NCBI GenBank assembly: GCA_004835665.1
Contig: RBKR01000008.1
Span: 310,001 to 374,000, forward strand
Direction: 5' to 3'
DNA from: Phoma sp. XZ068
Taxonomy: Eukaryota; Ascomycota; Dothideomycetes; Pleosporales; Didymellaceae
DNA: 64,000 nucleotides
A model generated the notes under the pieces. That model saw only the letters and a list, made by a program, of their open reading frames with translations. It ran no database searches and was not told the DNA's origin. A program made the position numbers and the translations under genes. Positions 46,458 to 58,420 of the stretch are shown here, in pieces. Position 1 is the first letter of the stretch, and each line of letters opens with the position of its first letter.

Positions 46458-47915
46458 ATGGACAACAAAGTGGGCGTAGTATCAACATCGAGGCTGTCCC
46501 TTGCCCATTACCGAGGGGTTCATGCCCACTATTTTGCCGCAGACAGGTCTCTCTAGAAACATGAAGACTTCGGAGCTACTTGCACAGTAGTATATTAGCA
46601 GGTCTGAAAATTGACAGGCTTAACCCCAGGCCCACTGCACATCTGAGCACCTAGCAGGCGGTCTCTGGCTGGCAGCGCAAATTAGAGAGCCTTATATGTT
46701 ATATGGCAATAGATGCTGTAATCACATAAATGCTAAATTCTCCATGAAATACTACCTATTCTACCTCTCAAATGCACAATATTGTAATCAATACAGGGGC
46801 TTGGATACCTGCTCTCTGTTCATAGGGTTACCTCTACATTGAGCATTTGTTTCCACGTTGTAGAGATTCATTAGTTACTTATAAGATTGTCGATTATTCA
46901 ATCTGGAATCCTCAAAATTGCTCTAAGCAAATCCTTCGATGACCCTAGGGGGTGTTAGAGTTACGGGTACATCTCGTTGAAGCAAACATGCGTAGCACCA
47001 GTCAGGCGTTGCATGAAGTCGCCCTTGATTTTTAAACCTACTCCCGCTTACACGATCTACATGTGTTAGTAACATGAAAAATATTCATTAGTGTGTACGC
47101 CGAACAGGGAGTCTCATGCATCTTGACAGCCAAATGAACCAGCGGAACACCTTCTTTCTAACTCCAACAAGTGCTTTACCCGCATATCATGCCTATCCTG
47201 AAAATTGTTATCGAAAACTAGATTATTAAGAATCAATCAACATACCAAGGTGTTGATGTTAGAGCTCCCCGTGGCCCAGTTACTTACCACGACTAAAGCT
47301 AGAGCTACGTGACGAGCTGCTGGAAGACTGGCACGGGCTGGCTGATAACTCTGAATGATTGGAAATTGGATAGTTACCGTGTTCAAAGCTCGAACGTTGG
47401 TATTGATGCTTGCCCCAGTCAAGGAAAGCAGAAAAACGTCACATGGAGGTGAAGTGCGCACATGTCGCTACCCTGATCGCTTGTACCAACTTGCGATACA
47501 AGCACGACACTTTCTTTTAGGTTTGGGAGGTAAGGACAGTACCTGTCACGATGTCAAGAGATGTGTGTAAGGCATTTGCTTCTGACGTTATGTGGCGCGA
47601 ATGAGCATCACAAATGTTTGGTTCCCTTATGGTACATCGAACCTCGGAGATGCAACGAATCAAAGTGTACCTATGGGGTTTTGGTAACCTCAGGCGCCAA
47701 TCTTTAATAGAGAAAGTGGTCTGTAGTCCTTTCAACTTTGGTCCATTGATATGAGCTACCTACCAACCTCCTAATAATCAAAATGAAGTCCCACCGAAAG
47801 GTTGATTGAGCTGGAAAGGCAAATACTCATTGAAATATCCGTAAAAATTCACCGCTAGCAAGATGTTGCAATCTATAGGCACAATTTGAACTTCTTCTCC
47901 CAAATCAATCGATGC
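46458..47915. other. Gene-poor spacer
   Basis: 1.46 kb, AT-rich. Nothing recognised on either strand. Confidence 0.5.
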
Positions 47916-48212
47916 TTATTTCTTTCCCCCGGGTGCAGTGTACGTAGCACTCCCTCTTCCATCATTGTGGTAAGTGGAGCCATCCGAGTTAGAGTAGTAG
48001 TACGAGCCGTCGCTTTGACTTCGTTAATATCCAACCAAGCAAACGGCTGCGAGACCTACGTATTAGAATAGTGGTACGTGTTTTGGTTCGAAGCATCTGG
48101 TCCAGGATCCCGATGGCAGTAGTGATTTCCAGCCTCGTTGGTGCCTGTGCTGGCGATCGTGTAATCATCGCGATTATCAGAAGGACGACTTGGAATTGTT
48201 GCTTTGGGACAT
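47916..48212 (-). pseudogene. Small GNHYC/YHYSN-type fungal protein gene with a one-base frameshift
   Basis: Exons complement(47916..48012, 48060..48212), 47-nt phase 2 intron (GTAGGT, ATTAACG, TCAAAG). The ATG at 48212 opens MSQSNNSKSSF and then meets a stop. A +1 shift near 48178-48182 enters the frame DNRDDYTIASTGTNEAGN. That frame continues with HYCHRDPG, NTYHYSN, then after the splice DGSYYYSNSDGSTYHNDG and a TYTAPGGKK end. Tyr/Ser/Asn-rich proteins of this pattern (GNHYC, YHYSN, GSYYYSN, GSTYHN) are common small fungal proteins in my memory, of unknown role. The break may be a real mutation, an assembly error, or an undetected upstream exon. About 82 residues if intact. Confidence 0.65.
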
Positions 48213-51200
48213 TCGTGGGACGATTTGCAAGATTGAGTAGATGAAAACTTCTAGACGGGCTCTGGTAACTTTTATGCCTATCAACGCTGTTTCAATTTGC
48301 TGTTGGATCACAAGGCAAGTTCACGTGTTCACGACAATGGAGTTTGTTGTTCCAGCAAGCATATCGAGGTGCTGGCTAGGTACTAATGAGCAGTGTTGTA
48401 GTGCCATAAACCTGAAATATTATACTCTTTATCCAAGCAGCGAATGGAAGTGAGGAGAAATGTTATTCAGTAGCACTATATATAACGCTAGATGCAGTCG
48501 TCTTGTAATCGTTGCCGCGCCTGCTGACGATGTTCTCTGACATGTTTTCACGCTTGCCAATACTGCTTGAACCAACATGTAGATTAAAAATTACTGTTCC
48601 AGCGGCTTATGTAGAGGTAATCACACTGCTCAAACAGGAATGCTAGGATGGAACTTATGACATCGTTTGTGTCCTCTATGCAACCTCAGCTGCACATGAA
48701 GCATGCAATTTCGCAGAGAGTAGAAAATATTACATTGTTCACTACAATTGCTCTCTCGAAGTCTAGGGAAAATCTACGATCCTCTAGAGAAAGCTCGTCA
48801 CGAAAAGGGGGATCGTCGACAGGAACAGGAAGGTTTGTCCAGAGCTGGGAAGTGATCAACAAGTGGCCCGCCCTGTTACCCCACGACTTGTGGATTACCA
48901 AGGTTGTTGGTCGATATTGACTATACGAAAGCTACTGTCGGCATTCCTCCAGTCTGCTGCGGATTGGTGGAAATGTGAGGTTGGCGAGTTCGGGCCGCTT
49001 TGCAGCTGCCGCACTTCGGGCCTCACTCAACAGCTTCACGTACCCTTGGGTGTCTTTCTGCAAACCAGGGCATCGAAAGGGGTCATGTTTGGTACTTTTA
49101 CTGATACTTGATTGTTGTCAAAGAGGTGATGTGCGATTTCGTAGGACCATGGCTGATAATTGTTTCCTGGCCCATTTCCTCACTTCCCGATGTCACCTTG
49201 CGAGACTTCACAGTGGATCGCCTGGCGACGTGTGTTATTGCAATATTCCGTGGCCGCGGATATAAGCAGCGTGGGAAATCAACTCACAAACTCGGTTTTA
49301 ATTTACATGCAGGCTGCATGCGTTAGACGCCCGAGAGGCGTATCCTGAGGGTTTGCACTCGGGAAGAAGTGCGAAAACGTAAACGTGAACCTTGAGTCTA
49401 GATTCAAGAGCTTTAGGTGCTATGTGCGATGTGCGATATGTTTGGCGATCGAATGAGTACAGTACACATGGTGATGTACGAAAAGCTTGCTCGGGGCACT
49501 TGACTATCTGGGGTAATGTACTTAATCGTGCTGCGTCGTGTCGTGTGTTCGATCAACCGGGTACATGAGGTTCACTGTCTCATCAGATACTCGTTCAAAC
49601 TTAAGTGTAGGATGAATTGCTGATGATCCATCATCTCCAAAATAAGATGTAACCGTTACATATCACTAAGTTGTTGAGAGGGAAGCTACACCCTGAAGGT
49701 AATCTTGAGTGATGTCGAACTGATCACTTCCATCGCGTCTTGGCATCCCACGTTCGATCCGTCTTTGGCAAGTAGACGAATGATCCTGTTGAGACTACCC
49801 CACGCGAACGTTTCGGTTCGTACCGTTGAGGCTCCATCTGTTTCCACGTCTGGACGACATGCGGAGGAGCTTGACAGATTTAGCATCATCTAACTGCCGA
49901 GAAGGCGTGACCGGGATATGTGAGGAGCCCCCACACCATAAGGAAAGTTCATACCATGTCAATTAAAAGCGCACCTCTACAATGCTTTGAGCCGGTGGGC
50001 GTCTTGTGTGCATGTACGGTGAGCGGCTCAGCAGTCAGGATAGGAGACAAGTCGTACGACCTTGGCAACCTCGTGACTGGATGGAGCTTTTGGGGCATAG
50101 GCTCCACGAATTCTTGCAGCGGCAATCGCAACTCGAGAGTCGGGCCACAAAGAAGCTGGTACGGAGGCCCTCGTATCTGGATGCAAGACTCATCAAAGGC
50201 TCTCAAATTAACCGCCATGATCCATCCTATCACAGACAATCATTGCCAAAACAGGGATCATGGTGATATTTCTTGTTTTAATAAATCTACAAAGAGACGC
50301 TGACCTAATCACATCTCTTCAAGTCGGCTTTCTGCACAAACTTGCACATGCTCTATGGACGAACAGCTCAGACAACTCTCGTCCTTGGAAAACGTGTGGC
50401 GCGTATCGGGCTTATTGCACATGCAGCATCTCACCGCAGAAATATGCATGTCAGAGGTAGCGACAGGTGGTGGTGAATTTTGCGCGAATTTACGAAGAAA
50501 GCGGGGAAAGGCTCCTCACAACGCCAATTTGTGGGGTAATGGGGTGCTGCAGGTTTAAACATGCTTGGTCGGTCCAGATGCGGAGTTTGAGTGCATTATG
50601 AGGCTGTGCACATGGACTGCTTACGACCACATGAGTCCAACTCCGGATGGGTTGTCGAGACATATATGGCTTCTGCTGAGTCAAGTAATAATGTGAACGG
50701 TGTCATGAGCATGCACGTTGCCATCTCATCAGCTATAACATACCATGACAACGTTGACCTGTGAGGCGGGTATTAGCACAGCTTACACAACATCGGCTTT
50801 TGAAATGTACAAGCATAAGTATTTCCGTCGAAACATCGAAATCTTGATGATCCACAGTGGAGAACTTATTGCAGTTTCCATTCTTGGTCCACCTCGGCTC
50901 CTGGCGTGGGGGGGGACGACAGCCAGATCCGTCGATGATCAGGCACCGCACACGTTGATGTTCAAGCATGGCCTTGTCCGACCTGAGACTTGGTAACAAA
51001 CGCAGTGTGATACCACAACCTCGGAAACCGCACATCATGCCGTTATTGCCGAGCGACATGCTGTACCGAAGGGAAGTCCCAAGGACTTCGTGCCTTGCGC
51101 GCTAAGTCATCTTCGTCCTCACTCAGTGGCCAGTTGGCCTGAACACCGTCTGAACATCATGCGGACACTCCTTGCATCTGCACCTGACGAAGTGCGAGCT

Positions 51201-52280
51201 AAGAGCGGCGTAGCCATGTGCACAAGTGGAGTAAGAAAGTCGTGGTCAATGTCGAAAGGACATGATGTCGAGAAAGGCTCCAGGGCTAGAGCCGAGCTTT
51301 GGCCAGCGAACGCCACTTGAGGTAACGACGTGGGGGGCTCCCCATGAAAGCTTCGTCAAGCCTGCCTGAAGCCTGTCGTTAGGAGGCGTTCGTATCAGTG
51401 CTGATTCTGTGGGGATCTGATTCTGGTCATGGCTGGTTTCTGTCAGAATGCACAGCTGCTGTTTGGTCTTGTGACCAAGGCTGCTGGCAGCCTCTGCCAC
51501 ATATCGACAATCTTTCCCTTCACCCCGCATTCGCTCATCCGCAGCGCTTGACTCGTCGCTGCAAGATGACTGGGACCACGACGAACGATGGGCATTGCGG
51601 GGGTCGACAAGTCCGGAATCAGATGATGCGAAGAGGCGAAGCCTGGGTGCTACCATTCCCCACCCCCACACTAGATCCCCCAAACGGTATCCACCAACGC
51701 GTTTCGAGCCCGCCAACATTTCGGATCGCGCGAGCAGTGGCAACGATTGACCTGTAAGCGCACAGCATGCGTCCCAAAGATCGTCACAGGGCGTACACCC
51801 TTGTTGCCGACCACCAGCCAAGATCCGATGTCTCATGGCCGGTCAACCGTGCAGCGGCAGCGAAAAAGCAAACTTCGCTGTAGTCAATACCGTACACCTT
51901 CTTGATTGGCGCAAACACCTGTGCCTGACATCGGCTGCAGTAGAGACCGCCACTTTGACCTTCCCCCGAAAGCCTAACGAGTCTGGCGCACTCACGCGTC
52001 TCCCTTTGCCTGTTCATCCCGAGATCCCAAACCAAGCCGTCAGCTGGACCCCCACATCCTCCCTGGCGTGTCAACCAGCACGTTGCTCGTTCCCCGTTTG
52101 CATTATTTAAGTACCTGAACTATCCTCGGTAGGTGACCAAGAATACAAACATTGACGTATTTGTTCCGTTCGTCGCTCTGCTTCCAAGTTGTTCTTTGTC
52201 AAAAGTCCCCACTTTGATCTACAACCACCCGTTCATATATAACTCAACAAAAGTCCTTCTCAACAGCCCTTTTTGTTACC
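48213..52280. other. Gene-poor spacer, 4.1 kb
   Basis: No supported gene. One open frame of 196 residues (51246-51836, minus) has no protein-like features. A CT-rich promoter-like stretch lies at 52140-52280. Confidence 0.45.
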
Positions 52281-53327
52281 ATGTCACCTCTCCTCGACGC
52301 ACCCTCCACCCCAGACAGCTACTCCTATTCAAGCGACTCTTATCAGCCTGTCCAATCTGTACACACCATGAGCAATAATGTCAGCAACCGAGCTCTTGTG
52401 CCTGGGATATATGTTCCCACCGTAGCATTCTTCGACCCAGCAACCGACGATGTAGATGTCGAGACTGTTGCTAATCATGCAGTCCGTCTTGCAAAAGCGG
52501 GTGTTGCCGGAATCACAACACAAGGCTCCAACGGCGAGGCTGTTCACTTGTCCCACAAGGAACGCAATCTCATCACCAGCACAACTCGTAAAGCTCTTGA
52601 CGCCGCCGGTTTCGAGAACATGCCTGTGATCGTTGGCTGCGGTGTGCAGTCAACAAGAGAATGCATTGAGCTTTGTGAAGAAGCAGCCTCCGCTGGCGGA
52701 GACTACGCGTTAGTGCTTCCCCCGGCATATTATCAGGGACTGTTCTCAAAGGATACTGTCAAGGAGTTCTTCAGAGATGTCGCCACAGCCTCTCCAATCC
52801 CGATTCTGATTTATAACTACCCCGGTGCTGTCTCCGGTCTCGACCTCAATTCGGATGTAATTATTGAGCTGGCTCAACATCCCAACATCGTTGGCTGCAA
52901 ACTAACTTGCGGCAACACTGGCAAGCTCAACCGGATTGCCGCAGCCACCGACGCCGTCACAGTATCCAGCTCTGGATCTGGCTTCATGTGCATGGGTGGC
53001 TCGGTGGATTTCACTCTGCAGACACTCGTTGGCGGCGGATCTGGCATCATCGGCGGCATGGCCAACATCGCACCCAAGACTTGCGTGAAGCTGGTCGAGC
53101 TGTTCAAGGCTGGAAAGTTGGCAGAGGCTCAGAAGCTGCAGGCTGTCGTTGCCCGAGGTGACTGGGCGGCGATTCAGGGTGGTATTATTGGCACCAAGGC
53201 TGGCCTTGTTGCTCACTTTGGGTATGGAGGGTACGCGCGTAAGCCTCTGCCGAGGCCGTCGAAGGAGGAGACAAGCAAGTGGCGAGAGGCATTTGAAGAG
53301 CTTGTCAAGACGGAGAACTCGCTCTAA
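52281..53327 (+). CDS. DapA-family class I aldolase (HOGA/keto-deoxy-sugar aldolase type)
   Basis: Intronless, 348 residues. The (beta/alpha)8 aldolase signature is complete: GSNGEAVHLS near 82-91, Tyr178 in YNYPGAVSG, Schiff-base Lys207 in GCKLTCGN, and a late glycine-rich GSGIIGGMANIAP. It is not bacterial-type lysine synthesis: fungi make lysine through alpha-aminoadipate. Fungal members include 4-hydroxy-2-oxoglutarate aldolase-like and L-threo-3-deoxy-hexulosonate aldolase enzymes; I cannot choose between them. An alternative start at residue 30 (MSNNVSN) would remove a Ser-rich leader. Confidence 0.88.
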   Translation: MSPLLDAPSTPDSYSYSSDSYQPVQSVHTMSNNVSNRALVPGIYVPTVAFFDPATDDVDVETVANHAVRLAKAGVAGITTQGSNGEAVHLSHKERNLITSTTRKALDAAGFENMPVIVGCGVQSTRECIELCEEAASAGGDYALVLPPAYYQGLFSKDTVKEFFRDVATASPIPILIYNYPGAVSGLDLNSDVIIELAQHPNIVGCKLTCGNTGKLNRIAAATDAVTVSSSGSGFMCMGGSVDFTLQTLVGGGSGIIGGMANIAPKTCVKLVELFKAGKLAEAQKLQAVVARGDWAAIQGGIIGTKAGLVAHFGYGGYARKPLPRPSKEETSKWREAFEELVKTENSL

Positions 53328-53700
53328 AAGTGCAGATTTTGCACCCACGATACCAAAACCTTCGTTGGCTCGGTGTAGCCATGTTTGAGCGTCATACATT
53401 TGTGTCAAGATTGCTTTTGCATAGCAGCGGCGGGCGGTCTTTTGTAGCACTTCAGCGACTCTCAAAATTATTCGCATTTCGTTAAACCAGAAAACTATTT
53501 GATCAAGCGCTCCCAGTTTTGTCATTTAGCTCAGTCGTGGTGACATGACTGAGACTATGCCACTCCAAACCCCCATTCAACTCAAACAGGTACTTGTTGA
53601 GCATAAGCCCGACTTATATGCAAGGTGTCCACGTCTCTTCTTCGGTTATCTCCCGGATCCTTCCTTTTACTGTCTGTGTGCCCACTGTTCTTAGAACTTT
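53328..53700. other. Intergenic, convergent
   Basis: 373 nt between convergent stops. Nothing recognised. Confidence 0.5.
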
Positions 53701-54532
53701 TCAATGCTTGAACACTAAATCAATACCATCTTCCTTCAGCTGCTGTGAGATCCGTTCCTGCCGCTCAGCCAGGATGCTTAGTCCTGTTGCACTTGTATTG
53801 CCGCGGTTCTTCTGCGCATAGCGGGAGGCTGTTGTTGATACATTGACGATTCGAATGTTAGGCAACAACTTTTGGATGCGCTCGAATGCCAGGCTTACCC
53901 TGTATGAAAGCGCCCCAAAAAGGGCTTCTGGGTTCAGTTCCAGAGTTGTGATTGCTCTTCTTTGAGCGGCCATCAGTCGTGAAAAGGCATACGTCCCGCG
54001 GGTGACATAGAAGTCGTAGAAGAAGGCATTCTCTGTGTACGAGATAAGTACAGTCTCTGCATAGATCTGACGGCAGACTTCAGGAAGATGAAAAGCTGAA
54101 AGGGCTTGAGTAGAGGCCTCACGGGGATGGCTCCAGTCGTCGAAATGCACCGCGCCGCCTTTTTCAAGTCTTCGCCGAATTCTATACGTAGGGAGAAGCA
54201 CCACTTGACCACCGCAAGCAAAACTCCAGATTCGGTTCCTGATTTCAGCGGGAAGGCGGAGAAGAGGTGACTCGGAATTCTTCTTGACGCTGTAAATTAG
54301 AGTGGGTAAGCACTTGAACCAACGGATCCCTCTAGTGTAAGAGCTCAACTTACACCGCGATGAGGTGAGCGGGTGTCTTCTCAAGATTGAGTATGCCGTT
54401 TCTGTAGCGCTTCACGCGATAACCGCCATTCGTCTGCTTGGCGCGGTCTAGTGATGACTTGGACTTTGTGTCTTCCTCTGGGTCGAGCACCAACACTTGA
54501 TTTGATCTGGGCTTAGGCTTATGAGGCGCCAT
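53701..54532 (-). CDS. 2EXR-family protein, paralog A
   Basis: Exons complement(53701..54289, 54354..54532), 64-nt phase 2 intron, 255 residues. The first exon ends YRVKRYRNGILNLEKTPAHL, nearly identical to the first exon of the neighbouring gene B. The second exon starts with SPLLRLPAEIRNRIWSFACGG, the 2EXR signature, followed by FHLPEVCRQIYAET and MAAQRRAITTLEL. The family is abundant in Pezizomycotina and has no known biochemical role; F-box-like protein binding is suspected. Tandem with B on the same strand. Confidence 0.78.
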
Positions 54533-54935
54533 GCTGAACAAGAGTATTGATGTATGGAGAAATGTGATTGAGGGAAACGTTGGGGCAGACCGGGTATGTG
54601 TAAGGCAGCCAGCCGAGTGCAAACGGCAGAATGAGGCAAGTTAAGTCAAGGTGAAGGTGATAGTGAGCGGCAACGGGAACGAGTGAAGGATGCACATGAG
54701 TGATACGCCTTATATCGTTGGAGTGTTTTTACAATCAACAATCAGAGGAATGGCAATTGGAAACAAGCACGAGTAAACATTTGCATTTTAGACGTGTGTG
54801 CAACTTAAATTTTCACTACGAAGGCTTTGGGAAGCAAATGACTGCTAACTGAACCTAAACTTTGTGATGCCCCAAGCTAACAATCGTTTTGAAAAGGTCA
54901 TGCGCAGCCCTGTAGACCTGTCGTATGTCCTCTGC

Positions 54936-55839
54936 TTAGCTATCGCTATCCTCCTCGAACCGAATCGCCACTTGCTCATGATACACCGCATTCAGTTTCC
55001 CCACCATGTAAGTCTTCATTCCACCTTTGTTACCAGGGCGGCCCTCAGGCCAGGCCTTACCACGGAGAGATCGAATATACTCAAAGGCTTCGATTGGTAT
55101 CACGATAGTCTTGAGATTTGGAAGCTTGTCCTTGTGGTTGATAGGCTTATCGTAGTGCAAGAAGTCCTCCGATAGATGAAGATACAGCACACAAGGCGCA
55201 ATCTGCACTGTCTCAATGGCTCTTCTTTGAGCAACCATCAGACGTGTCATCTGATTCTTTGTTGACATGTGGCTTAATTCGAAGACAAAGGTGCTTTGCT
55301 GGTACGAGGTAAGTGCTGTCTCGGAGTATATTTGGCGACAGACTTCAGGGAGATGGAAAGCTGAACATAGCTGAGTAATGACCGTATCTGATGCGTAAGG
55401 ATAGTTGTCGCGCCGACGACTCCAAATAAAGCGCCTATCTGGCTTGGGACAGACTGCACGACCTTTAGACAACCGATCAGATGGAAGCATCACAAGGTCA
55501 CAAGCCATTGCAAAGCTCCAGATACGGTTTCTGATTTCACCCGGGAGTCGAAGTAGCGGCGATTCGGTAGCGTTGCGCTGAACTCTGCCTAACGCATTAG
55601 TAGCTGAATCCACCACTCAAGCTTTCTTCTTACATGGCCACAAGGTGAGTAGGTGTTTTCTCAAGGTTGAGTATGCCATTGCGGTACCGCTTGATGCGGT
55701 AGGAGCTGTTCGTTTCAGCCGATTTTGCGGAGCTATTCGGTTTCGGATACTTGGTATCTGTTCTCTTCGTCTTAGTGACCTTCGTTGCATTTGTCGGTAT
55801 CTTCACTGTTGCTTGAGAGCGGGGTTTGCGAGGAGCCAT
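54936..55839 (-). CDS. 2EXR-family protein, paralog B
   Basis: Exons complement(54936..55584, 55634..55839), 49-nt phase 2 intron (GTAAGA, perfect TACTAAT branch, TTAGGCAG), 284 residues. The first exon is basic and ends YRIKRYRNGILNLEKTPTHL. The second opens ATESPLLRLPGEIRNRIWSF, then FHLPEVCRQIYSETALTSYQ and MVAQRRAIETVQI. It shares the exon boundary, intron phase and both blocks with A, so it is a tandem duplicate that has diverged strongly elsewhere. Role unknown. Confidence 0.78.
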
Positions 55840-57078
55840 AGTAAGCTGGTTGTATTCGCTATTGTCGTGTATGGAAGGAGAGGTGTAGAGGGCGTTGTAA
55901 GGTATTAATAGCAGTGGTGTGGATTTAACAGCCGCAACGCCTGTTGAAGTGAGAGAAAACACAGCAGTGATGGTGAAGGTGAATACCAGAGTGGTCCGCG
56001 CGAGACGCGATCTCAGCTAGGCCGTCATCAATTCAACATAACTATGAAATCTAACGGACTGAAAAGCAGCACTGGACTGAAGATTATTCCTGCTTGAGAG
56101 TCTGCATACTTCAAAATCCCGAGATTGTACAAATGATCGCAGTCGGATTGGAGCTTTGCTCCCTGTAAATGGTACCAATCATGGCCATAAAGTACTCCTG
56201 GGGAAACCACCAGTGACTGGCTCCGGTCAAGTGGATCTCACTGGATTTCAACAGCCAGATTTTCATCACTTCACGACAGATTGGGATATGCACACAACAA
56301 TTTGAGCTTCGAACTTCAGATACGTACCTCAATAGGAACGACTGTGTTGGAGTACGATAAGGCTATCTAGCTCCGCTAGCTTGACTTACTCAGTGATCTC
56401 GGTGATTCCATGGTTGACTCAAACCCTGTACTGTCATGCTGTCAATCTGCACCCAGATGTGTGATTATGTCGGACGTAGTAGCGGATCTAGATGATGAGA
56501 TTCTTGACCTTTGCGAAAGCAACAATATGCAAGTGTTTCAGAATTCAGCCGGAGATTAGTTTATATCCACGCAAGCATAACGCCCATTGGATAACGAGGT
56601 GCACCTCCTCAATGTAGCGACTTCTGAGGACACGAGGGCATACAACTATCAATTCTTACCGCCGACTGCATACTTCCCGGATCTGGGTTTGATTTCTGGA
56701 GGTAATCATGGCAATGACGTCTCAGAACTAGACATGCCTTCGGCTCTCAACAGTGATGATTGCCTGAAAAAAGCTCTGCAGCTATCGAAATTACATCAAG
56801 GGAGCCATTTTCAGATATCGAAGAGCGTTGTCTTAAGACTCCCACCTCAGAACACGAAACCAGGCAGCATAACGAAACCAACCCCGCATCTAGGATTCGG
56901 TTGTAGCGATGTGTGTGTTGGTGCCATCACTTTGCGGAAAACAGGCCATGTAAAGAAACGAGAAAGGTTGTAGAAGGCTGGTGATTGGCTTCGACACCTA
57001 TGCGGTTCCTTACCAAACAGCGCCTCTCACAAGGATTTTATCATGGTACGCTACTCACACTCACATTACCCCAGCGTC
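55840..57078. other. Spacer with possible 2EXR relic
   Basis: 1.24 kb. On the minus strand at 56111-56332 a frame without an ATG reads EYFMAMIGTIYREQ, which recalls TYMVGKLNAVYHEQ near the C-terminus of paralog B. It may be a decayed third copy; the similarity is weak. Nothing else is seen. Confidence 0.35.
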
Positions 57079-57720
57079 TCATACCGCAACCCGTTCAAAT
57101 TTAACCTCCAAGCGACGGTCATGTCTGGCCCACCTCAGCCTCAGTCTCCCTTCCTGCTCCGTAAAATCCACATCCTCCAGCTCCGAGCCCTCACAGTCCC
57201 ACTTATCACAATCCCTCACAACACCCGTAAACTGCACCTCCACACAAATCCTCCTCAACCCCTCAAACTTCTCAATCGGAAACACATCTCCCAGTCTCCT
57301 AGGCACAAACCCCCGGCTCTCAACCATATTCTTCGCCTTCCACGTAACGAGCCTTACCCCCGTAATAGCGGCCCGTTGCGCGTCGTCGAATCTATTCAAC
57401 CAAGGCTTAAAAGCATCCTCGCTTTTGAACTGGAAGCTGTTGAGTCTGAATGGTAGGAGACGAGTTTCAGAGTATATCTGACGGCATGTTCGAAGCAAGG
57501 CGAGACTGTGCTTTTGGACAGTGATGTTCGTGGTTTTGGCACCCCACGGGATCCGCGTCTCGCATTTGATGACGAACGATTTTCCGCCTAGTACGAGTGC
57601 CCAGATGATGATACGAAGTTCGGCTGGGAGCGAGAGAAGAGGAGATGGTTTTGATAAAGTGGGTTCATGAACTTGCGTAAGGACGTTCGCTGTTCGAAAA
57701 AGTAAGTTGTCTGGCGCCAT
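57079..57720 (-). CDS. 2EXR-family protein, single-exon
   Basis: 213 residues from ATG at 57720, no intron. The signature is SPLLSLPAELRIIIWALVLGG, then LALLRTCRQIYSETRLLPF, DDAQRAAITGVRL and a basic/acidic C-terminal end. It lacks the RYRNGILNLEKTP first exon of A and B, so it is a more distant relative. Role unknown. Confidence 0.72.
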   Translation of the reverse strand: MAPDNLLFRTANVLTQVHEPTLSKPSPLLSLPAELRIIIWALVLGGKSFVIKCETRIPWGAKTTNITVQKHSLALLRTCRQIYSETRLLPFRLNSFQFKSEDAFKPWLNRFDDAQRAAITGVRLVTWKAKNMVESRGFVPRRLGDVFPIEKFEGLRRICVEVQFTGVVRDCDKWDCEGSELEDVDFTEQEGRLRLRWARHDRRLEVKFERVAV

Positions 57721-58420
57721 CTTTGGAGTCAAAAGCAAGATCAGAGGTCTTAGGCCCCAGTAGATTATATCGCATCTTAACTACTACCCATAGCGCTATC
57801 AGCGGGTCTGATAGCAAAATCTGTTGGACTACCCGTGCATGCCAAGTTCAGGAGGCTGATTCCCGCGTATCTGGCTTAGCTGACATCCAACTGAGAGACT
57901 ATTCTGGCGCGGGTTGACGGCTGAGATTGTGTTCTGCCTTGCCAGGCAAATGCACAGCTCGCAGTATCAAGCCCAAAGCGGATGGGCTTCTGCACGTGGC
58001 AGCATCCGGAGGTATCCTGCGAATTCGTGTCGATATTGCTGCTCATGAAGCGTTTTTATCGCCATGGTCTAGACTTTCACGGGCGTGAGCGAATAGATGC
58101 TCACTGTAAGGCTTGCCGTACTTTGTTTTTGTCCCTGCATCAGCGTCGTGAGCTGAGCTGCCAGCTGCTTACCCAGACTGCCTGTTGGATTGTCATATCT
58201 CTTGCCCGTTCACAGCTGTTCATAGTCGGTTATAAATAACATTTCTGAAGCTGGAGTTGCACACTTGATTATGCCGTTCGATGCATGGAGGCTCCTTGTT
58301 GGTGTGGTGGTGAAACCGTCCAGGGTCCACTCCGCAACTTTTGGCGCGACGGCACGACATCAACATGGCGAGACGTCCATCGTAACCTCCAATGTTATTG
58401 CAAACAACACCACCACCACA
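57721..58420. other. Divergent spacer
   Basis: 700 nt. Nothing recognised. Confidence 0.5.

Noticed and set aside
51246..51836. 196-residue open frame on the minus strand
   Set aside because: Irregular Cys/Trp/Arg/Ser-rich sequence with no recognisable motif and no promoter context.
56587..56973. 128-residue plus-strand frame
   Set aside because: Begins with TTG rather than ATG and shows no family or splice context.
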